Shown piece after piece: positions 48,829 to 61,836 of a DNA stretch of 64,000 nucleotides. Both the position numbers and the translations under genes were made by a program. The notes beneath the pieces were generated by a model, which saw only the letters and a program-made list of their open reading frames with translations, made no database searches and had not been told where the DNA came from. This DNA is from Casuarius casuarius (Eukaryota > Chordata > Aves > Casuariiformes > Casuariidae): positions 258,691 to 322,690 of the forward strand of contig PTFA01000406.1 of NCBI GenBank assembly GCA_003342895.1, read 5' to 3'. The first letter of the stretch is position 1; the number at the start of each line of letters is the position of its first letter.

Positions 48829-51800
48829 AATAAGTTAATTGGTGGTTACAAATTTGTACAACTCTGGCCATAATTTTCAAATATATTAGAGCATCCACAG
48901 CTCAATTTGAAGTCAGGAATAGACAACTTCTTTGAAAAACAAGACATTTTTTAGTTGCTGTTCTTTTGGCAGTAAACTGACTGTCTCTGCTTCAAATTCT
49001 TGAATAAACAGCTTTTATCAAGGAAGTTCAGAAATAAATATGTCACTTGCTAACTGTGTGTTTTAGGAAAAAAACTGTATTAAAGTATAAGCAGAGATAA
49101 TTTCTCAAAAAGAGAAAACAAATTATGTAGCTATTTCCTGAATCTTTTTATGCTTGACATTCTGAAACTCAGGATAATTTGTTTACACAAAATCAGAGTT
49201 TCACTACTAAGATAAATATTAACTTCGGCTAGCAGCAGGCAAAATCATTAATGTAGGTTTTGTAATGGTTAGATCCAAGGGGCCTTACAAGTACTGGAAA
49301 ACTGAGGGATTATTTGCATGCCTTTACTGTAGCATGGTATATACTGAGAATATAATTTTAGTACAGTTCGGTGTTCTGACACTATATTTGGCAGAAAGTG
49401 CATCTTTTTCTATTGGAAGTCCTGTTTAAAAACAGATTGTTATGTGTTTTGGGTGGAAACACTTTCAGCATTAACCTGTGAGGTTGAAAAATAAATGCTC
49501 AAAAAGTACTAGTGCTGAATTAAGCCTAAGTCTTCCTCTAATGCCCTTCTAAGCTGTAATTTTTATATTAATAATTTGTTGAGTTAAAAAATTTAACTTC
49601 CAGCTGGAGATAATGCCCAGATTAGAAACTGATGTATTTTTGAAGACTACTTCACTGAAATGAGGGTACCGTTACAGTAAGACAGGTGACTATATTATAT
49701 AACAAACACTACTCAGAGGGTATCACGAAAAGATAAATTAACAGCACAGTTTTCATACTGTATGTTAGATCAGTTCCTGAAAGTGCATTCACTTCTGCAC
49801 TCAAGCACTTTTGCAGTTGGTTCTGTGTCGCTCTCTCATCTGCGTGTTAGGGACATGCATACAACTCTGATCTGTTACAGATTTCAAAAGTGATGCATTT
49901 TAATGTGCAGAATGATAAAATAGGTTATAATAGCTTGTTTGGTTATAACAGCTTGGCCTAGACTTAGGATTTACTCACAAAATGCAACCCCAGACCTCGT
50001 CATGTTTGCTGCCTGTTCTGTAACATAATGCCTCACCACAAAAACACCTGTCCCGACTTGCTGCTATCTTCCGTTCTGTTCCTGGGATTTATGCACTCCT
50101 ACGTACTCCTTTTGTTTTGGATAGCTGATCCTCTGCTACCTTTCCACCAAGTTTTGAAGTGGGCTTTGCTTTAATTTTGAAGATGTTCTAACAACCTTTT
50201 ATGCTGCTGCCTCTATCATTTATTAATACTCTTGCTTCCAACAAAGAAAAGCAATTATACCAGCATGTTTTTAGTATCTGTATGTCTTCACCTGTGCCTT
50301 CTAATCTACCTTGTAATACTGTGAAATAAATTTTTACAGGGAGAGCAGTTTTAATAGTTCATTCTACAGTTTTAGTTACAGCCCTTAGAAAATAAGGAAA
50401 TAGCCATACTCTGAAGTACAAACTAGCATCTGTGTGTTTGTGATAGATGGCTTGCTATGGAGTTTGATCAAAGAGTGGTGCTAAAGGAACCAAGCAGGCT
50501 AAGCAAAATAATGACCTGGGTAGCAGTTTGTAGGAGATAGCAGGGAAGCTATTTATTATTTCATCCTAGCTAAATTTGAATTTTTTCCCCCAAAGTTAAA
50601 CTTAAGATCAACAGTGTTAAGCCATTGCAAATTACCATACAAAAAAGTTAGGGAGGTAAGGCAACTTTAACTGGACGTTTTCCAAAGAGCATCAGTGAAA
50701 GTTAACAAATTTATATCATAAGGGAAAAACAGCATGTTCTAAACTGGACAGTCTAATGCCAAAACCAGAAATGGATTTCAATGGGCTACACAAAACATGC
50801 CAAAGATTGTCAAGAAATTAAGGGTTAGTCACATTTACTGCTTTACTTTCTGTTCTTAGCTTTGTTTTTTCTGGATAAATAAACACTTTGAAGATACTGA
50901 TTCTGTGTTACTGCGTATTTGTTCTACTACCAGCATCTTAAGTGAAACCCTTGCATGTGCCAAACACAGTCAGATCTGTCATGCAGATACCGAGTTACAG
51001 AGTAGTTGAACTATATAATTACCTTTAGAGAACAGTGAAAGCAGGAAAGCTTACCTTTGACAGGACCTACTTCAGGGAAATAGAAAGATGCTTACAGCAC
51101 AAGTTGCCTATGGAATCATGGTACCAGCTGCATTCACAGAAATAAAGAAAACATATGAAATCTCCTGCTCTCTTCAGTTATTGTTGTTCAACTGGCTTCA
51201 GCTGCAAGACTTTCTTTAATAGATCACAGCACCTGTCTTCATTTGTTTTCAATAATCATTGGGGAAGAGAAAGAGAATAATGAGGAGCTTGTTCTGACCT
51301 GAGAGACTCTTACCTTAATTCTGTTGTTTTTTCTGGCCATAGTGTATGATAGCCATGTATCCTGAATCAGTGTCACTCAGAGCAGGATTTTTCAGGGAAA
51401 GTGAGAGGTAAGTCATGTTCAGGTTGTCCAAATTAAACTCTATATATTCTAGTTATAGATATATCTCACTTAGAATCCAAGAAAGCACATGCTAGTTGAG
51501 AGCCACAACTGGCTGATATTTTAATTGTTAATCTGGTTTTGATAGTACCCATGAGGAGTATTGTTGAGAAACAAAGTGATTTTTTTGAGCTCTAGTTTGG
51601 TCCCCTTCCTTCCTTAATGATTTAATTTTTCTGCCTCCCATATTTACAGTAGTGAAAATCTGTTCTGACAGTCCTTTCACACATGTTTTGAGGTTATTTG
51701 ATGACTAGGCAGGTTGACTTTCCGCTGCTTTTAAAAGTGGATCTGGAACTCACTTATGGAGTAGACAGTTTTCCAGACAGTTTCTTTATTATTATTTAAT

Positions 51801-54800
51801 TGCTTAATCAGTCTTTGAATTTATTGGAAGTTCAGTTTTCTTTATTTTTGAACTATTAGCCTTCTTAAAGGTGAACTGCTCCTTTCTACAGCCCACTATC
51901 ATTTTCTGATAAAACCCTACATAGGTAGCTGGTAGCTCTGATAATCATCAATCACATGCATGCAGTGGTATTTCACATTTCTTGCAAAATCCTGTCCACC
52001 AGAAAGCAAACCACAAAGCTACTTAAAATTTATGTGAGTAGCTTTCAAAAACCACATAGTTCTTGCAGCAGTAAACTCCATGAATTTGAAGTGAGGTGTC
52101 TGAATGAAGACTAATAAAACCTATCTATTTGTGTCCTAAGTCTGATCTCCTATATAGATTGAGTGATATTTAACTTGGGATTAAACCTTTCATTCAGTCA
52201 AGGTATTATTAAAGGATATGGGTTTTTTTGTTAACCACCTGTTTTCATGAAACACTCTCCACCCACTATAAAATGTGATTGCTATAGGTCAACAAATTCA
52301 AAAGTTAGTAGAGGGGAAAGAAATGCTGTGATCATATGTATCTTATTTTAGGAAACTAAAAATAGAAATACTTGCATTGGGACAATGCATTAAATGTACG
52401 TATCTTGCAAAATCCTACAGATTGCAAATGGAATTTCATTTCTTTGCTGTGCTGCTGTCTGTTACTCTTGATAATACAAAAATTTTAGTAAGAAAATAGT
52501 TACTTAAGATTGGTTGAGCTACTACACAAATATTTGTATTATTTATATTCTTCTGCATCTCTTATCTTGAATACAAGCCAGGTTTTCTGGCTCTGATGAA
52601 CAGCTAAACCAACTTAGCCTCTGACTTGATTTAAATTTATGGCAAACTACTGAAAGATTGCTAGTAAAGCTTTTCTGTATGAAATCCTGTATGATTTAAA
52701 GTTACATGACTTATTTAGTAAGTTTCTTTATAATCTATTATTCAAATCGCAATAAATCTAGTGAAAAGTCTTTAACAGAAAAGCAATGTTCTTAAAATCT
52801 GACTGGAAGCAAAATACTGAGCAATGCACCATACTAGTGAAACAGCATTAAGTATAGTAACATGTCAATGTCAGACTCTCACCAGCTCAGTCAGACATGA
52901 TCCTTAATAAAACTCATTAACTTGCTGACAGCTGTTGTAGTCTTTAATCCTAGTAAGAGAGTATTTCTAGCCTATGCTTATCAACAAGAAGAGTGGTGAA
53001 TTATGTTGCAGTGTGGGCTGCCTTGAGGAACTGTGGATGCCTTCGAAAGACGTTCCTTCTGAAGCTTCTGATAACTCATGCTATAGCCTCTGCCAGCAAG
53101 CACAATGGAAGGCACAGAAAGTATTGCCTTCCTCCTTCAGTAGTCTTCATGAAAAAGCAAGTGAGGTCATGGAATTTGTCTTGAACTTTTTTCCCAGTCT
53201 CTTAAGCAGCTGTAATTGCAGGTTACGTGCTTCAGACAGTTGCAAAACTGAGGTTCTTGCTAAAGAAACAGTCGGCCACCATGCCTTCCTTTGCTTAGGC
53301 ACGCATGGATAGGTATCACAGTAACTGATTTTCCAGTTAAATTTGAAATGAAAACATGGGGAGGTTTTAGTACCAGCTTGACCATTAAAGATTGAAATTT
53401 AGAGACAAGTCTTGAATTTGCCTGTTGAAAAACTCCGATAAATACATATCCTGGATTTTCCTGCTTTTAAAGACTGGATCCATTATCAGCTATGGACATC
53501 AAAGTACAGTATAGAATAAATGACATTACTTTACAAGCATCATCTAAAGTCACCAGGACAGTTGCTAACTAGCTCGGGAGGTGCCTTCCTTATTGCTGTG
53601 AAAGTTTTGTTAGTGTTCTTGCACATGACCATAGCTCCCTGATCTCACTAACTGAAAACACCTCCCTCACCCAAAAGCCCACTTATAGTCCATGAATAAG
53701 CTCACTTGATGGGGCAGGCATTTTCAGAAAAAGTCTCATACACCAATGGGATTGAGCTGTTGCTCACTTAAAAAAATGCAAGCTGTGATTTGCCCAGCTT
53801 GGATGGAACAGAAGGGCAATAAATACTTTAACCCAGGGAGCAAATGATCTAGGTTTTGTCCTCGAGGAATTTCTGATTGACAGCCTCCACTTCTGAGGAC
53901 TGCATATGAGTAACAGTGAGATGGTAATTTGTGTCTGCTATTGAAGCAGTATCACTGTCCAAAATGTTTGACATTGGACCAAAAAGAAAGCCAAAGTATA
54001 AGCAACTGTAGCTTACTCAGTATTATAGTTCCCCATGACCTCTTTCTAGATGCAGCTCAGTGTAAAATACACAAATCTTCCTTGAGAAGGTGTATGGAGT
54101 CTGTGTCTTCCAGCATGGGTGAATCATTCACCTTTGTACACTAGGCTATGGAAATACGTTTTCTTTGTGCTTTTCTTCTGGATGGAGTTTTTAAGGGTTT
54201 TTTTTTATATATACTAACAGCACCCGAGGAATGGAAAGCATAGCCTTCATGCAAAAAGCTCTATAGACAAATGCTTCATTGTGTTTTTGCAGAGGTGAAC
54301 TTTTTCCTGGTTTTCCGCAGTACAACTCTTTATAAAAGGGGATAGTAGCAATTTCTTGTTGAGTTAGAAAAAGAAAGCCATGTTTACTTGTGCATGGAGC
54401 ACAGTCCAGCTAGGCAAGGCCACCCTCATCCGCGTGAGCCTTTTGGGGGATTGCTGGTGAAACAGCTCTGCAGCTGCAGGACTTGAGATGCCAAAGAAGC
54501 TCACGCAGAAGCACGGTGCCTCTGAAGGTCACGGCTGCAACTAAACGTGGGTTATAAAATGACAGATTTGAAGTCCTGAGGAACTCAGGGTTTTAAATCC
54601 CACTTCAAGTGTCTACAGATCGAGTACAACGCTCCAGGAGTTTCGTTTCTTCTAGTTTACTTGCCTTTGTCTTTCTCCTTCAACCACAATTTTTAGGGTT
54701 TGAGAGGAGTGTTGCAGGTTTCTGAGAAAAGAAGAATCAGAGTGGGGGTTTTTGGTGTTTTCAGAAAGTTAAAGGGCAATTCCAAAGACCTCAAAACCTG

Positions 54801-54839
54801 ATATTTGACAACAAATAGAAGTTAAAGAGAACAACGACT
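48829..54839. other. Intergenic region between PLGRKT and relaxin
   Basis: About 6 kb of AT-rich DNA with no recognised gene. The one candidate signal is a CC-x3-C open frame at 52974-53312 (see findings). The stretch from 54380 to 54840 becomes gradually more GC-rich toward the relaxin promoter block. Confidence 0.6.
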
Positions 54840-55093
54840 GTACAGCGAAGGAGATCTGAGCGTGTGTCCCCGCCAGCTCCAAGCCCGGACCCCCGGCAAG
54901 GGCGAGCTGCTCGCTTCGCCCGTCCCGCAGAGCACGTACCACTCGCTCGAGGGACCGGCGCCTCCTCGCCGTCACACCGCTGTCTCCGGACGCAGGCAGC
55001 GGCGGGCCGCTCCGAGCGGGGCGAGCGGGGCAGGCGGCAGCAGCCGCCGGGACGCCCCTGCCAGCCAGGAGCCGCCGAGGCGGGCGAAGCGGG

Positions 55094-55423
55094 NNNNNNN
55101 NNNNNNNNNNNNNNNNNNNNNNNNNNNNNNNNNNNNNNNNNNNNNNNNNNNNNNNNNNNNNNNNNNNNNNNNNNNNNNNNNNNNNNNNNNNNNNNNNNNN
55201 NNNNNNNNNNNNNNNNNNNNNNNNNNNNNNNNNNNNNNNNNNNNNNNNNNNNNNNNNNNNNNNNNNNNNNNNNNNNNNNNNNNNNNNNNNNNNNNNNNNN
55301 NNNNNNNNNNNNNNNNNNNNNNNNNNNNNNNNNNNNNNNNNNNNNNNNNNNNNNNNNNNNNNNNNNNNNNNNNNNNNNNNNNNNNNNNNNNNNNNNNNNN
55401 NNNNNNNNNNNNNNNNNNNNNNN
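55094..55423. other. Assembly gap (330 N) covering the relaxin start codon
   Basis: Unresolved bases. The relaxin frame enters the gap from the right only about 19 codons before the first B-chain cysteine, so the ATG and most of the signal peptide are lost here. Confidence 0.99.
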
Positions 55424-55579
55424 CCCGCAGCGCCGCCGCCGTGCTGGCCGGGGGCGAGGGGGAAGGGTACGTGGTGAAGCTGTGCGGCCGGGAGTTCATC
55501 CGCGCCGTCATCTTCACCTGCGGCGGGTCCCGCTGGAAGCGGCTCTCGCTGCTGGCCGTGGAGCCGCCGCCCGCGGCCG
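55424..55579 (+). CDS. Relaxin exon 1, B chain (partial)
   Basis: The reading frame emerges from the gap at 55426 and runs to the donor GTGAGT at 55580, phase 1. It encodes the mature B chain and the first residues of the C-peptide (LSLLAVEPPPAAG). Confidence 0.93.
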
Positions 55580-57492
55580 GTGAGTGAGCGGGGCGCGGGG
55601 GCAGGTGCGGGCCGGGGGCCGCGGTCCCAAGTTGAGACCCGGGTTGATTTTCCCTCTCTGTGGGGAGCCCTGAAGCGGCGCCGCTCACCGCGGCGGTCCC
55701 AGGTGTGCGGTGGGGGTTTTACCACCCTTCTCGCGCTGCCCTGTACGAAGGAGCTAGCGAGGGGGAGGATGCGTGGGAGTCCCCGGCTTGGTGCTCCTGT
55801 TTGCTTCCTCAGGAGCAGCACGTGGCTTCACGAACTGCTTTATTTCTCTTCCACGAAACAGTTAATGGGTAAAAAGTTCTTCAGAGAGTTTTACTGTTGT
55901 GTGTCCTAAGTCAAATACGTTAAGAAAGCCTAAACAGGTATTTTGTGGACTGAATAGTTGCGAACCGCAGTAGTCAACCAGAGTAGTTTTAAATGATGAC
56001 CTCTTTGACTAGTGAAAATAACTTTTTTTTAACTGGGAAAACGTTGAAATTGTCGCTAAAATGTGTGATAAAGGGGCATTTAGTGCTTTTAATGACTTGC
56101 CATGTTGAAAAAATGGAAGAAATTTGACCTGAAGCAGCTAATGGAGCACAATGCTGGGGAAGTTAACTTCTGAGTTGTAGCGAATGATACGCCTGGCCTC
56201 TGATGCTGTGATTGAGTTCTTGCCCGGCACGCTTTGTTTTCCTTTTTATCAATAGCTTTTAAGAGCCCCAGTCATGGAGAAGACACCCCACTGTGCTGCA
56301 TGCTAGCTAACTAGAAGTCTTTCTCTTCCCCAGGATACTAATAAATAGCAGTAACTATCAGACTAGTAAAGTAGCTACAAATACTTGTGGTTTTCTGTGC
56401 ATTTGGACAGTTCTGTTTCTGTTTGAAAGTTAGCGTATAGCTATGAATTGGCAGTATTTAAGCAAATATAATGTTCACTGGATCAAGTACTCATTCTTTC
56501 AGCTACCTGAAAAATTAACAGCTAAGTTAAGACCACAAGACAGTTATTTCAGAATTTTTTAGCTTTAAAATATATAAGAAGCTGCTTATATAAAAATTCT
56601 TGTTTTAGTCCAATGTTCAGTCTTTTTTCCTCCATTTGTTCTTCAAATGATGCTAGTTTGTATGATTGTGCATGGGAGAGGAGTGGTCTAATCAAATTCC
56701 AAAGTCACACAACAAAACTTTGGTCTTTAGTGTCTTTACAACAAATTGTTATTGTAGTAGAACAGTGAACATTCTGTATTGATGCATCTAAACCAGCAAT
56801 ACTGCAGCTGTGATAGGGTGTCTACACCTCAGTCACAGTTCTAGCAGGGTACTTCCCATGTCTAACAGGACCTGTCCTTCCTTATTACTTAAGCAGCAAA
56901 GCTTTTAAAACATAAAGATTCCCCTACAAGTAAACTACAGTATAAGTAAATCATGGAATAGAGACTCAGCAGTACTGATGGTTCTCTTTAATAAAAATGA
57001 TTTGCTTGTTGCTAGCTGCATGTGTTTTTTCTGCTTCTAGAGCTATGTGCTGCTTTTGATGCTCCTTATAATAATGTTTTAACTTTTTTTTTTTTTTTAA
57101 AAAAAAAAACTTCTCTTTAAACAGATTTTGTTGAAACAGCAAGTAACAAACTACTGGGAAACCTAAAGTTGCAGTCAGTTCCGGATCCTGAACTGGAGCA
57201 GCTGCAGAGAAGCAGCCCCCTGCTTGGATGGGAGACATTGAAAGACTTCTATGATTTAAATGACTATAATGAATATGTACCCATGGCAGATGACTTCAGT
57301 GAACTTAGTCGCCAGATAGAAGAAGCTGTTCAGAAGGACAGGGGAGGAACAGGAATTGCAGACCCCATGGGATCAAACAATTTCCTCTGGGCCAAGTATC
57401 CCAGAAGAAAACGGGAATCTCTGGGTTTGGCAGGAATGTGTTGCAAATGGGGCTGTACAAAAGCTGAAATTAGTGCTATATGCAGAGTTTAA
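55424..57492 (+). CDS. Relaxin-family prohormone with relaxin-3-like B and A chains (5' end in gap)
   Basis: A two-exon secreted hormone precursor (exons gap-55579 and 57125-57492, phase 1 intron of 1.5 kb) with about 173 visible residues. Order: end of signal region (SAAAVLAGG), B chain VKLCGREFIRAVIFTCGGSRW, basic KR, a C-peptide of about 105 residues, furin-type RRKR, and A chain ESLGLAGMCCKWGCTKAEIS followed by AICRV and stop. All six cysteines of the insulin/relaxin fold are present (C-x11-C in B; CC-x3-C-x8-C in A). RxxxRxxI (REFIRAVI) is the RXFP1/2 relaxin-binding cassette. The C-terminal GGSRW is the element with which relaxin-3 activates RXFP3/4. Position beside PLGRKT corresponds to mammalian RLN1/RLN2, while motifs are relaxin-3-like, so I leave the symbol open. 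Confidence 0.95.
55580..57124 (+). other. Relaxin intron
   Basis: A 1.5 kb phase 1 intron. It starts GC-rich, then is AT-rich, and ends with a T18-A11 tract (about 57084-57112) just before the acceptor. No gene inside. Confidence 0.9.
57125..57492 (+). CDS. Relaxin exon 2, C-peptide and A chain
   Basis: The acceptor ctctttaaacag precedes 57125. The phase 1 junction makes Asp. It encodes the C-peptide, the RRKR site and the A chain, ending with TAA at 57490-57492. Two residues (RV) follow the last cysteine, a longer tail than the relaxin-3 A chain that ends at Cys. Confidence 0.95.
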
Positions 57493-57809
57493 AATTCTGC
57501 CTGCGCTTATTTTAGATACATAGAATCAGTGTTAGTGGCAGTGCTACTTGTTTGAGTACTGTATGGAGGAAGAAAACTCTTACTGTATTTTATTTTGTCT
57601 GTAAACACCAGTAAATGCTGCTGGTTTTCTTTAAAAAAAAAAAAGAAAAAAAAAATCCACAAATGTAATTGTAATGACTTTGTTTTGTTGCAGTAACTTT
57701 TGATCTATATTTTTTACTAAACCTTTACAATTCCTTTTAATGTCTAGTCTTTAAACTTAGAGTACAAATCTAATATCATATATTTGTAACACTTGAACTT
57801 CAGTGTTTC

Positions 57810-57815
57810 ATTAAA
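57810..57815 (+). terminator. Relaxin polyadenylation signal
   Basis: ATTAAA about 320 bases after the relaxin stop codon, in AT-rich 3'UTR-like sequence. A variant hexamer; no closer AATAAA was seen. Confidence 0.5.
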
Positions 57816-60800
57816 GAGTAATTATACTAAATGTCTTAGAATTGTTCTTTCTTTGTCATTGGAAAGAACATCCCATGATGTTCTTAAGCTTAAATTCTTG
57901 GTACAGAGCTGTACAAAAAGGGTATTCTGCTGACAAACTTCTGTGAATGCTGACTCAGGTCGTTAATTATTTTGAATACGATTTTTCCCTTTCCTTACAG
58001 TTACAGATTTGGTTTATGCTATATCATCTCTCTAAGAACTTTACCTAGTCACAGATGGCCCTAAATGGTTAGCAGGTGAAGTGTTAACACTTCAGGTATT
58101 CCTGGTTTACCTTACTTCCCCCTCTAAAGACATCTTCCCCATGTGTTTATCTTGTGCTGACCTATACTACTTCAGATATATTTAATTGCCACTGTATTTG
58201 TAAATTGTTACTTTAATCTTTATAGCTTCTAGACTTTTTTGCTTTCCCCTGACTGTTCTTCTTGGCTGTAACAAGTTGCATTTCTAACTATGCTGCTGAT
58301 GACTTGAAGCTTTTCTTTTTTTCTCACCTTAGTGGTGGTTGTGGTAACTGGCACCATAACGTCAGTTTTGTAGCACTAACTACATACTCATTACCATCCG
58401 TAAACAGCAGAGCACATCTCAGTTGACTGAATAGTAAACTTCATAGCTTAGACTACACAGTCATTGAAAAGTGTTCTTTGATTAAACTAGTGCTTAATGA
58501 GATTATTGCATCCCTTCTTTATCCCTCTTCCTCAGATATTATTATGATTCCAGCACTTACGCATCTGTCTTTCTTTTAAAGCATAAATTATATTCAGTAG
58601 AGGCTGGGAGGAATGGGCATTCACTATGAACATCATTATCTTCCAGCTTTGTACAGGACTGAAAAGGACTGTCTCTTTAGTCATTGTATTTAAATTCCAG
58701 TGGTATGGTAAAGTAATGTTTAGCAAGAAATGAGTTATCTTTTTCCAATCCTTTATTGTAGTGAATGTGAGATGCATTTTTTTGTTTTTTCAGCCTGAGT
58801 AGAAAAAGTAACTGTGTAAAGTTCTCCTGCAGTTTTCTTTAGAACAGTCTAGCTAAGGTTCTGTAGCCATTTGCTTTCTCAGCCTTAGTGTCCAGCTACT
58901 CCATGACACAAAGCTTTGATTTTGGAGGCTATTACTCTAGATCAGGATTTCCTATGAGAATGTAAGAAGAACTTGAGGGGAAATACTCCTTTTTAATTAT
59001 CTATTTATTTTTTTTTTGTGGCCAGGAGCAAGAGCTTTGGAAGTTCAGATTCCTTACTACGATAGAGACTAAACGCTACATGGAATCCGTAAGACAAGAT
59101 ACTGAAGTAAGACAGAGAAAATGCCCTGCTTGATGCAACCAAACAAAGCATACAGACTAATTTTCAGTTGCTAGAAAACTTTCTGCTAAATTTATAGAGG
59201 AAATACTGGGAAAAGAGAGTATTATGTATGCTGCTTATTCAACTTGTTTACTCCACTATCACTGATCTGTCTGGCTACACAGCTTGTAATAGCAAGCAGG
59301 CTTTCCTCCTCCTTTTGTGAAACAGATATAGTTCAAACCTTAAGCTTATGAGCCTAAATCTTGAACAGAACAACCCGGGGGTTTAACTTTCAAAGTTAGA
59401 CATAACCCAGCGTTAAAACTATAAATAATGTAGGAGGAAATTAGGGTTCAAGATGAACTGTTTCATGCTGAGACAAAATTATAAATAGAAACATCAGTCT
59501 TTATCTGATGTATGAGTCAAGATACGTCAGTATGCATAACCTAGAGAAAGGGTGAAATTTGTGGTTTCATGTGGTTCCTTAACAGTCCTACTCTTTAAAG
59601 GCTTTAGCAGGTCAGCCATGACAAATACCAAATAAATGGAATTAACTGAAATTCAATCTCTATTTCACAATTTTGAAATATTTCACTGTTTTCACTAGAG
59701 TATCCAGAAGTTTTGATGTAAAGCAAATGGAGTCCTCCAACACTCTTAAGCTTTCTTTGAGAGTAGATCATATTTTTTTGGTGGTTTCCTTGCAGTGTAA
59801 TCAAAAGTGACAATTACATGTCACAATTGCCATGGGTCTAGTCAGGTGACAGGATGCAATCTGTTTCTGATTACATGACTTAGTGTCCAAACCCACTTTT
59901 GTAAGACCAGAAACAAATCTATCACATAAAATGAGGTGCCTGACTCTTAGTTATATAGTGGAAGCAAACATATTTTGGTAAGGTAATACTGTAGAAGTGA
60001 TGCTGTAAAAACCTCATACAGAAAAGGTTGTTGCATCTGCGTTTACTTTGAATTGGTGCTGCATTATCAACCGCTTTGTTGTGAGGGGAGGCTGATGCAG
60101 AGAACACGCACAGACTAAATCATTTAATCCAGCTGCAAACCAGAAAATAACACTTTACTATGATTGCTGAGCCTGCAATAATCGCATGTTGCGAAAGGCA
60201 AATCAAAAAATCTGCACCCTTTCTCTGCTGAAAGGGAGGAGGTGCTTGCTGACGTTTAAGTACCAGAGCTGATCATGCACAGCATCCTCATCCAGCGGGA
60301 CGACGCTGGAGCCACTGTGCTCCTTCCAGGTCCCCTGTCTAGTAGACAAAACTGTTTCTTATACTTTATACTTACCTTTAGGTTTTCATTATATACAGAG
60401 TGTTTTGCACTGGTTGAAAATATGTTTTCATTGTGTTCATCAATTCATTCCTTTAGTGACTGGTATTTGACCGTTTTCTGTACCCTCAGAGGCCTCTGAT
60501 ACCACCTGGTGCTTGTTCTCTGGGCTCGTTCTTTTAGGGAGTGCCTGGTCAGGGCGAAAAAGCTTGTTCTGTTACAATAGAGGAGCTTCCAGGCTTGCAG
60601 TTTTTCTTTTCAGTACAGCCTTTTGCCATCTGCAATCACCGCCAAAGAGAGTTAACAAAACAAAAAAACCCCCAACAATTAGTAATAGAAGACAAATGAG
60701 GCAATGCTTACTAATTTAGAGGCACATCTGAGAAGGTGAAGATAATTCATTATCAATTCTCACAAAGGTAGACTACTGGTAAGATGCTCATGCAGGAAGA

Positions 60801-61645
60801 GTGAGTAGGAATAAAAGTAAGATTTTAATAGCAAGAACAGACAACAACAAAAGAAAGTGTATTTGTGTGGGGGGGAGGAAACAGGGCAAGCCCAGAGTAC
60901 CTGAAATAGTATTTCATGAGCTATTTATTCCATTTTCCAATTCCAATTTCTTGCCATGCAGAAATTTTACAGAGAAATAATGATGAAGTCCAAAGGAAAA
61001 TTTAGCTCAATGAGAAAGTCCTGAACTGTGTTAAAGATGGAGTTTTAAGAAGTGTTTAGCTCAAAAATAAAAAAAAAAGTGAGAGACTGAATAATACACT
61101 AAATATATGGACCAAATATCATGCTGTCTAGAATCGAAGAGAAACAAATGTTAAGAGTCTATAGACTTTCAAGAGTTGGGTCAACAAATAAATGTATAGA
61201 CATTCACCACTGGATGCCACTGAGGTTTGTAATACATCTTTCCCAACTGGAAATGAACTTCAGCTCATTCAAGGCCATTATTTCTAATAGAAGGAAAAAG
61301 ACAGTTCTGAAATATTTACTCTATAATTGTACTTAACATTAAATTTCTCCTTGAGGTGCTACAAAATGTTACTGGAAACCTGTAGTATGGATTTAAAGAT
61401 GGGGCAGCAGAATGAGTTATAATGATTTGCTAAAACTGTAGAATAACAGTTGCGGCCTGAAACCGAAAATCACTGACAGTTATTTTTGTGGATTTTTTTC
61501 CCCCAAAGAAAATCAGTAATATCTCATACTAACTTACAGGAAAAGTGAGATAATGTTTGTTTTCTCCCTCTGTTTAATTAATCATGTAACACTGCAGCTA
61601 ATATGGAATCTATGCATCCAAAAATGCAGAGATACAGTAGTATGG
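57816..61645. other. Intergenic region between the two tail-to-tail relaxin-family loci
   Basis: About 3.8 kb of AT-rich sequence. No gene, recognised repeat or second hormone exon was found. Confidence 0.6.
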
Positions 61646-61836
61646 TCAACTTTTTGCACATAGTTTAAGGAGATCACTTTCTGAGCAGCCCGGCTCACAG
61701 CATTTATCACATACATCATCAGCCATATCTCTTTTTCTCCAAGGATACTTAGCTCTAGGACACCTGTTGATTTCCTTTCGAACGGCAATTCTTGTTTTTC
61801 CTGTATTCTTCTGAGAAGCTGCTTCTGGTTGTTCAT
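61646..61836 (-). pseudogene. Relic exon 2, C-peptide end and A chain
   Basis: Continuous frame from 61836 to the stop at 61648-61646. It carries the YPWRKR processing site, the four A-chain cysteines in exact family spacing, and three residues after the last Cys. The overlapping 84-codon frame at 61836-61582 is a shadow. Confidence 0.75.

Larger units (their letters stand above)
54840..55640. promoter_or_regulatory. CpG-island-like block: relaxin promoter and exon 1 (contains gap)
   Basis: GC- and CpG-dense sequence on both sides of an N run, covering relaxin exon 1 and its donor site. Composition drops to genome background after about 55700. Open frames through here on both strands reflect high GC and are not additional genes. 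Confidence 0.7.

Noticed and set aside
54769..55821. A 350-codon minus-strand frame opposite relaxin exon 1
   Set aside because: It spans the N gap and is a shadow of high-GC sequence on the strand opposite a clear relaxin B chain.
61582..61836. 84-codon minus-strand frame starting MNNQKQLL
   Set aside because: It is the wrong frame over the relic A-chain exon; the adjacent frame carries the RKR site and all four A-chain cysteines.
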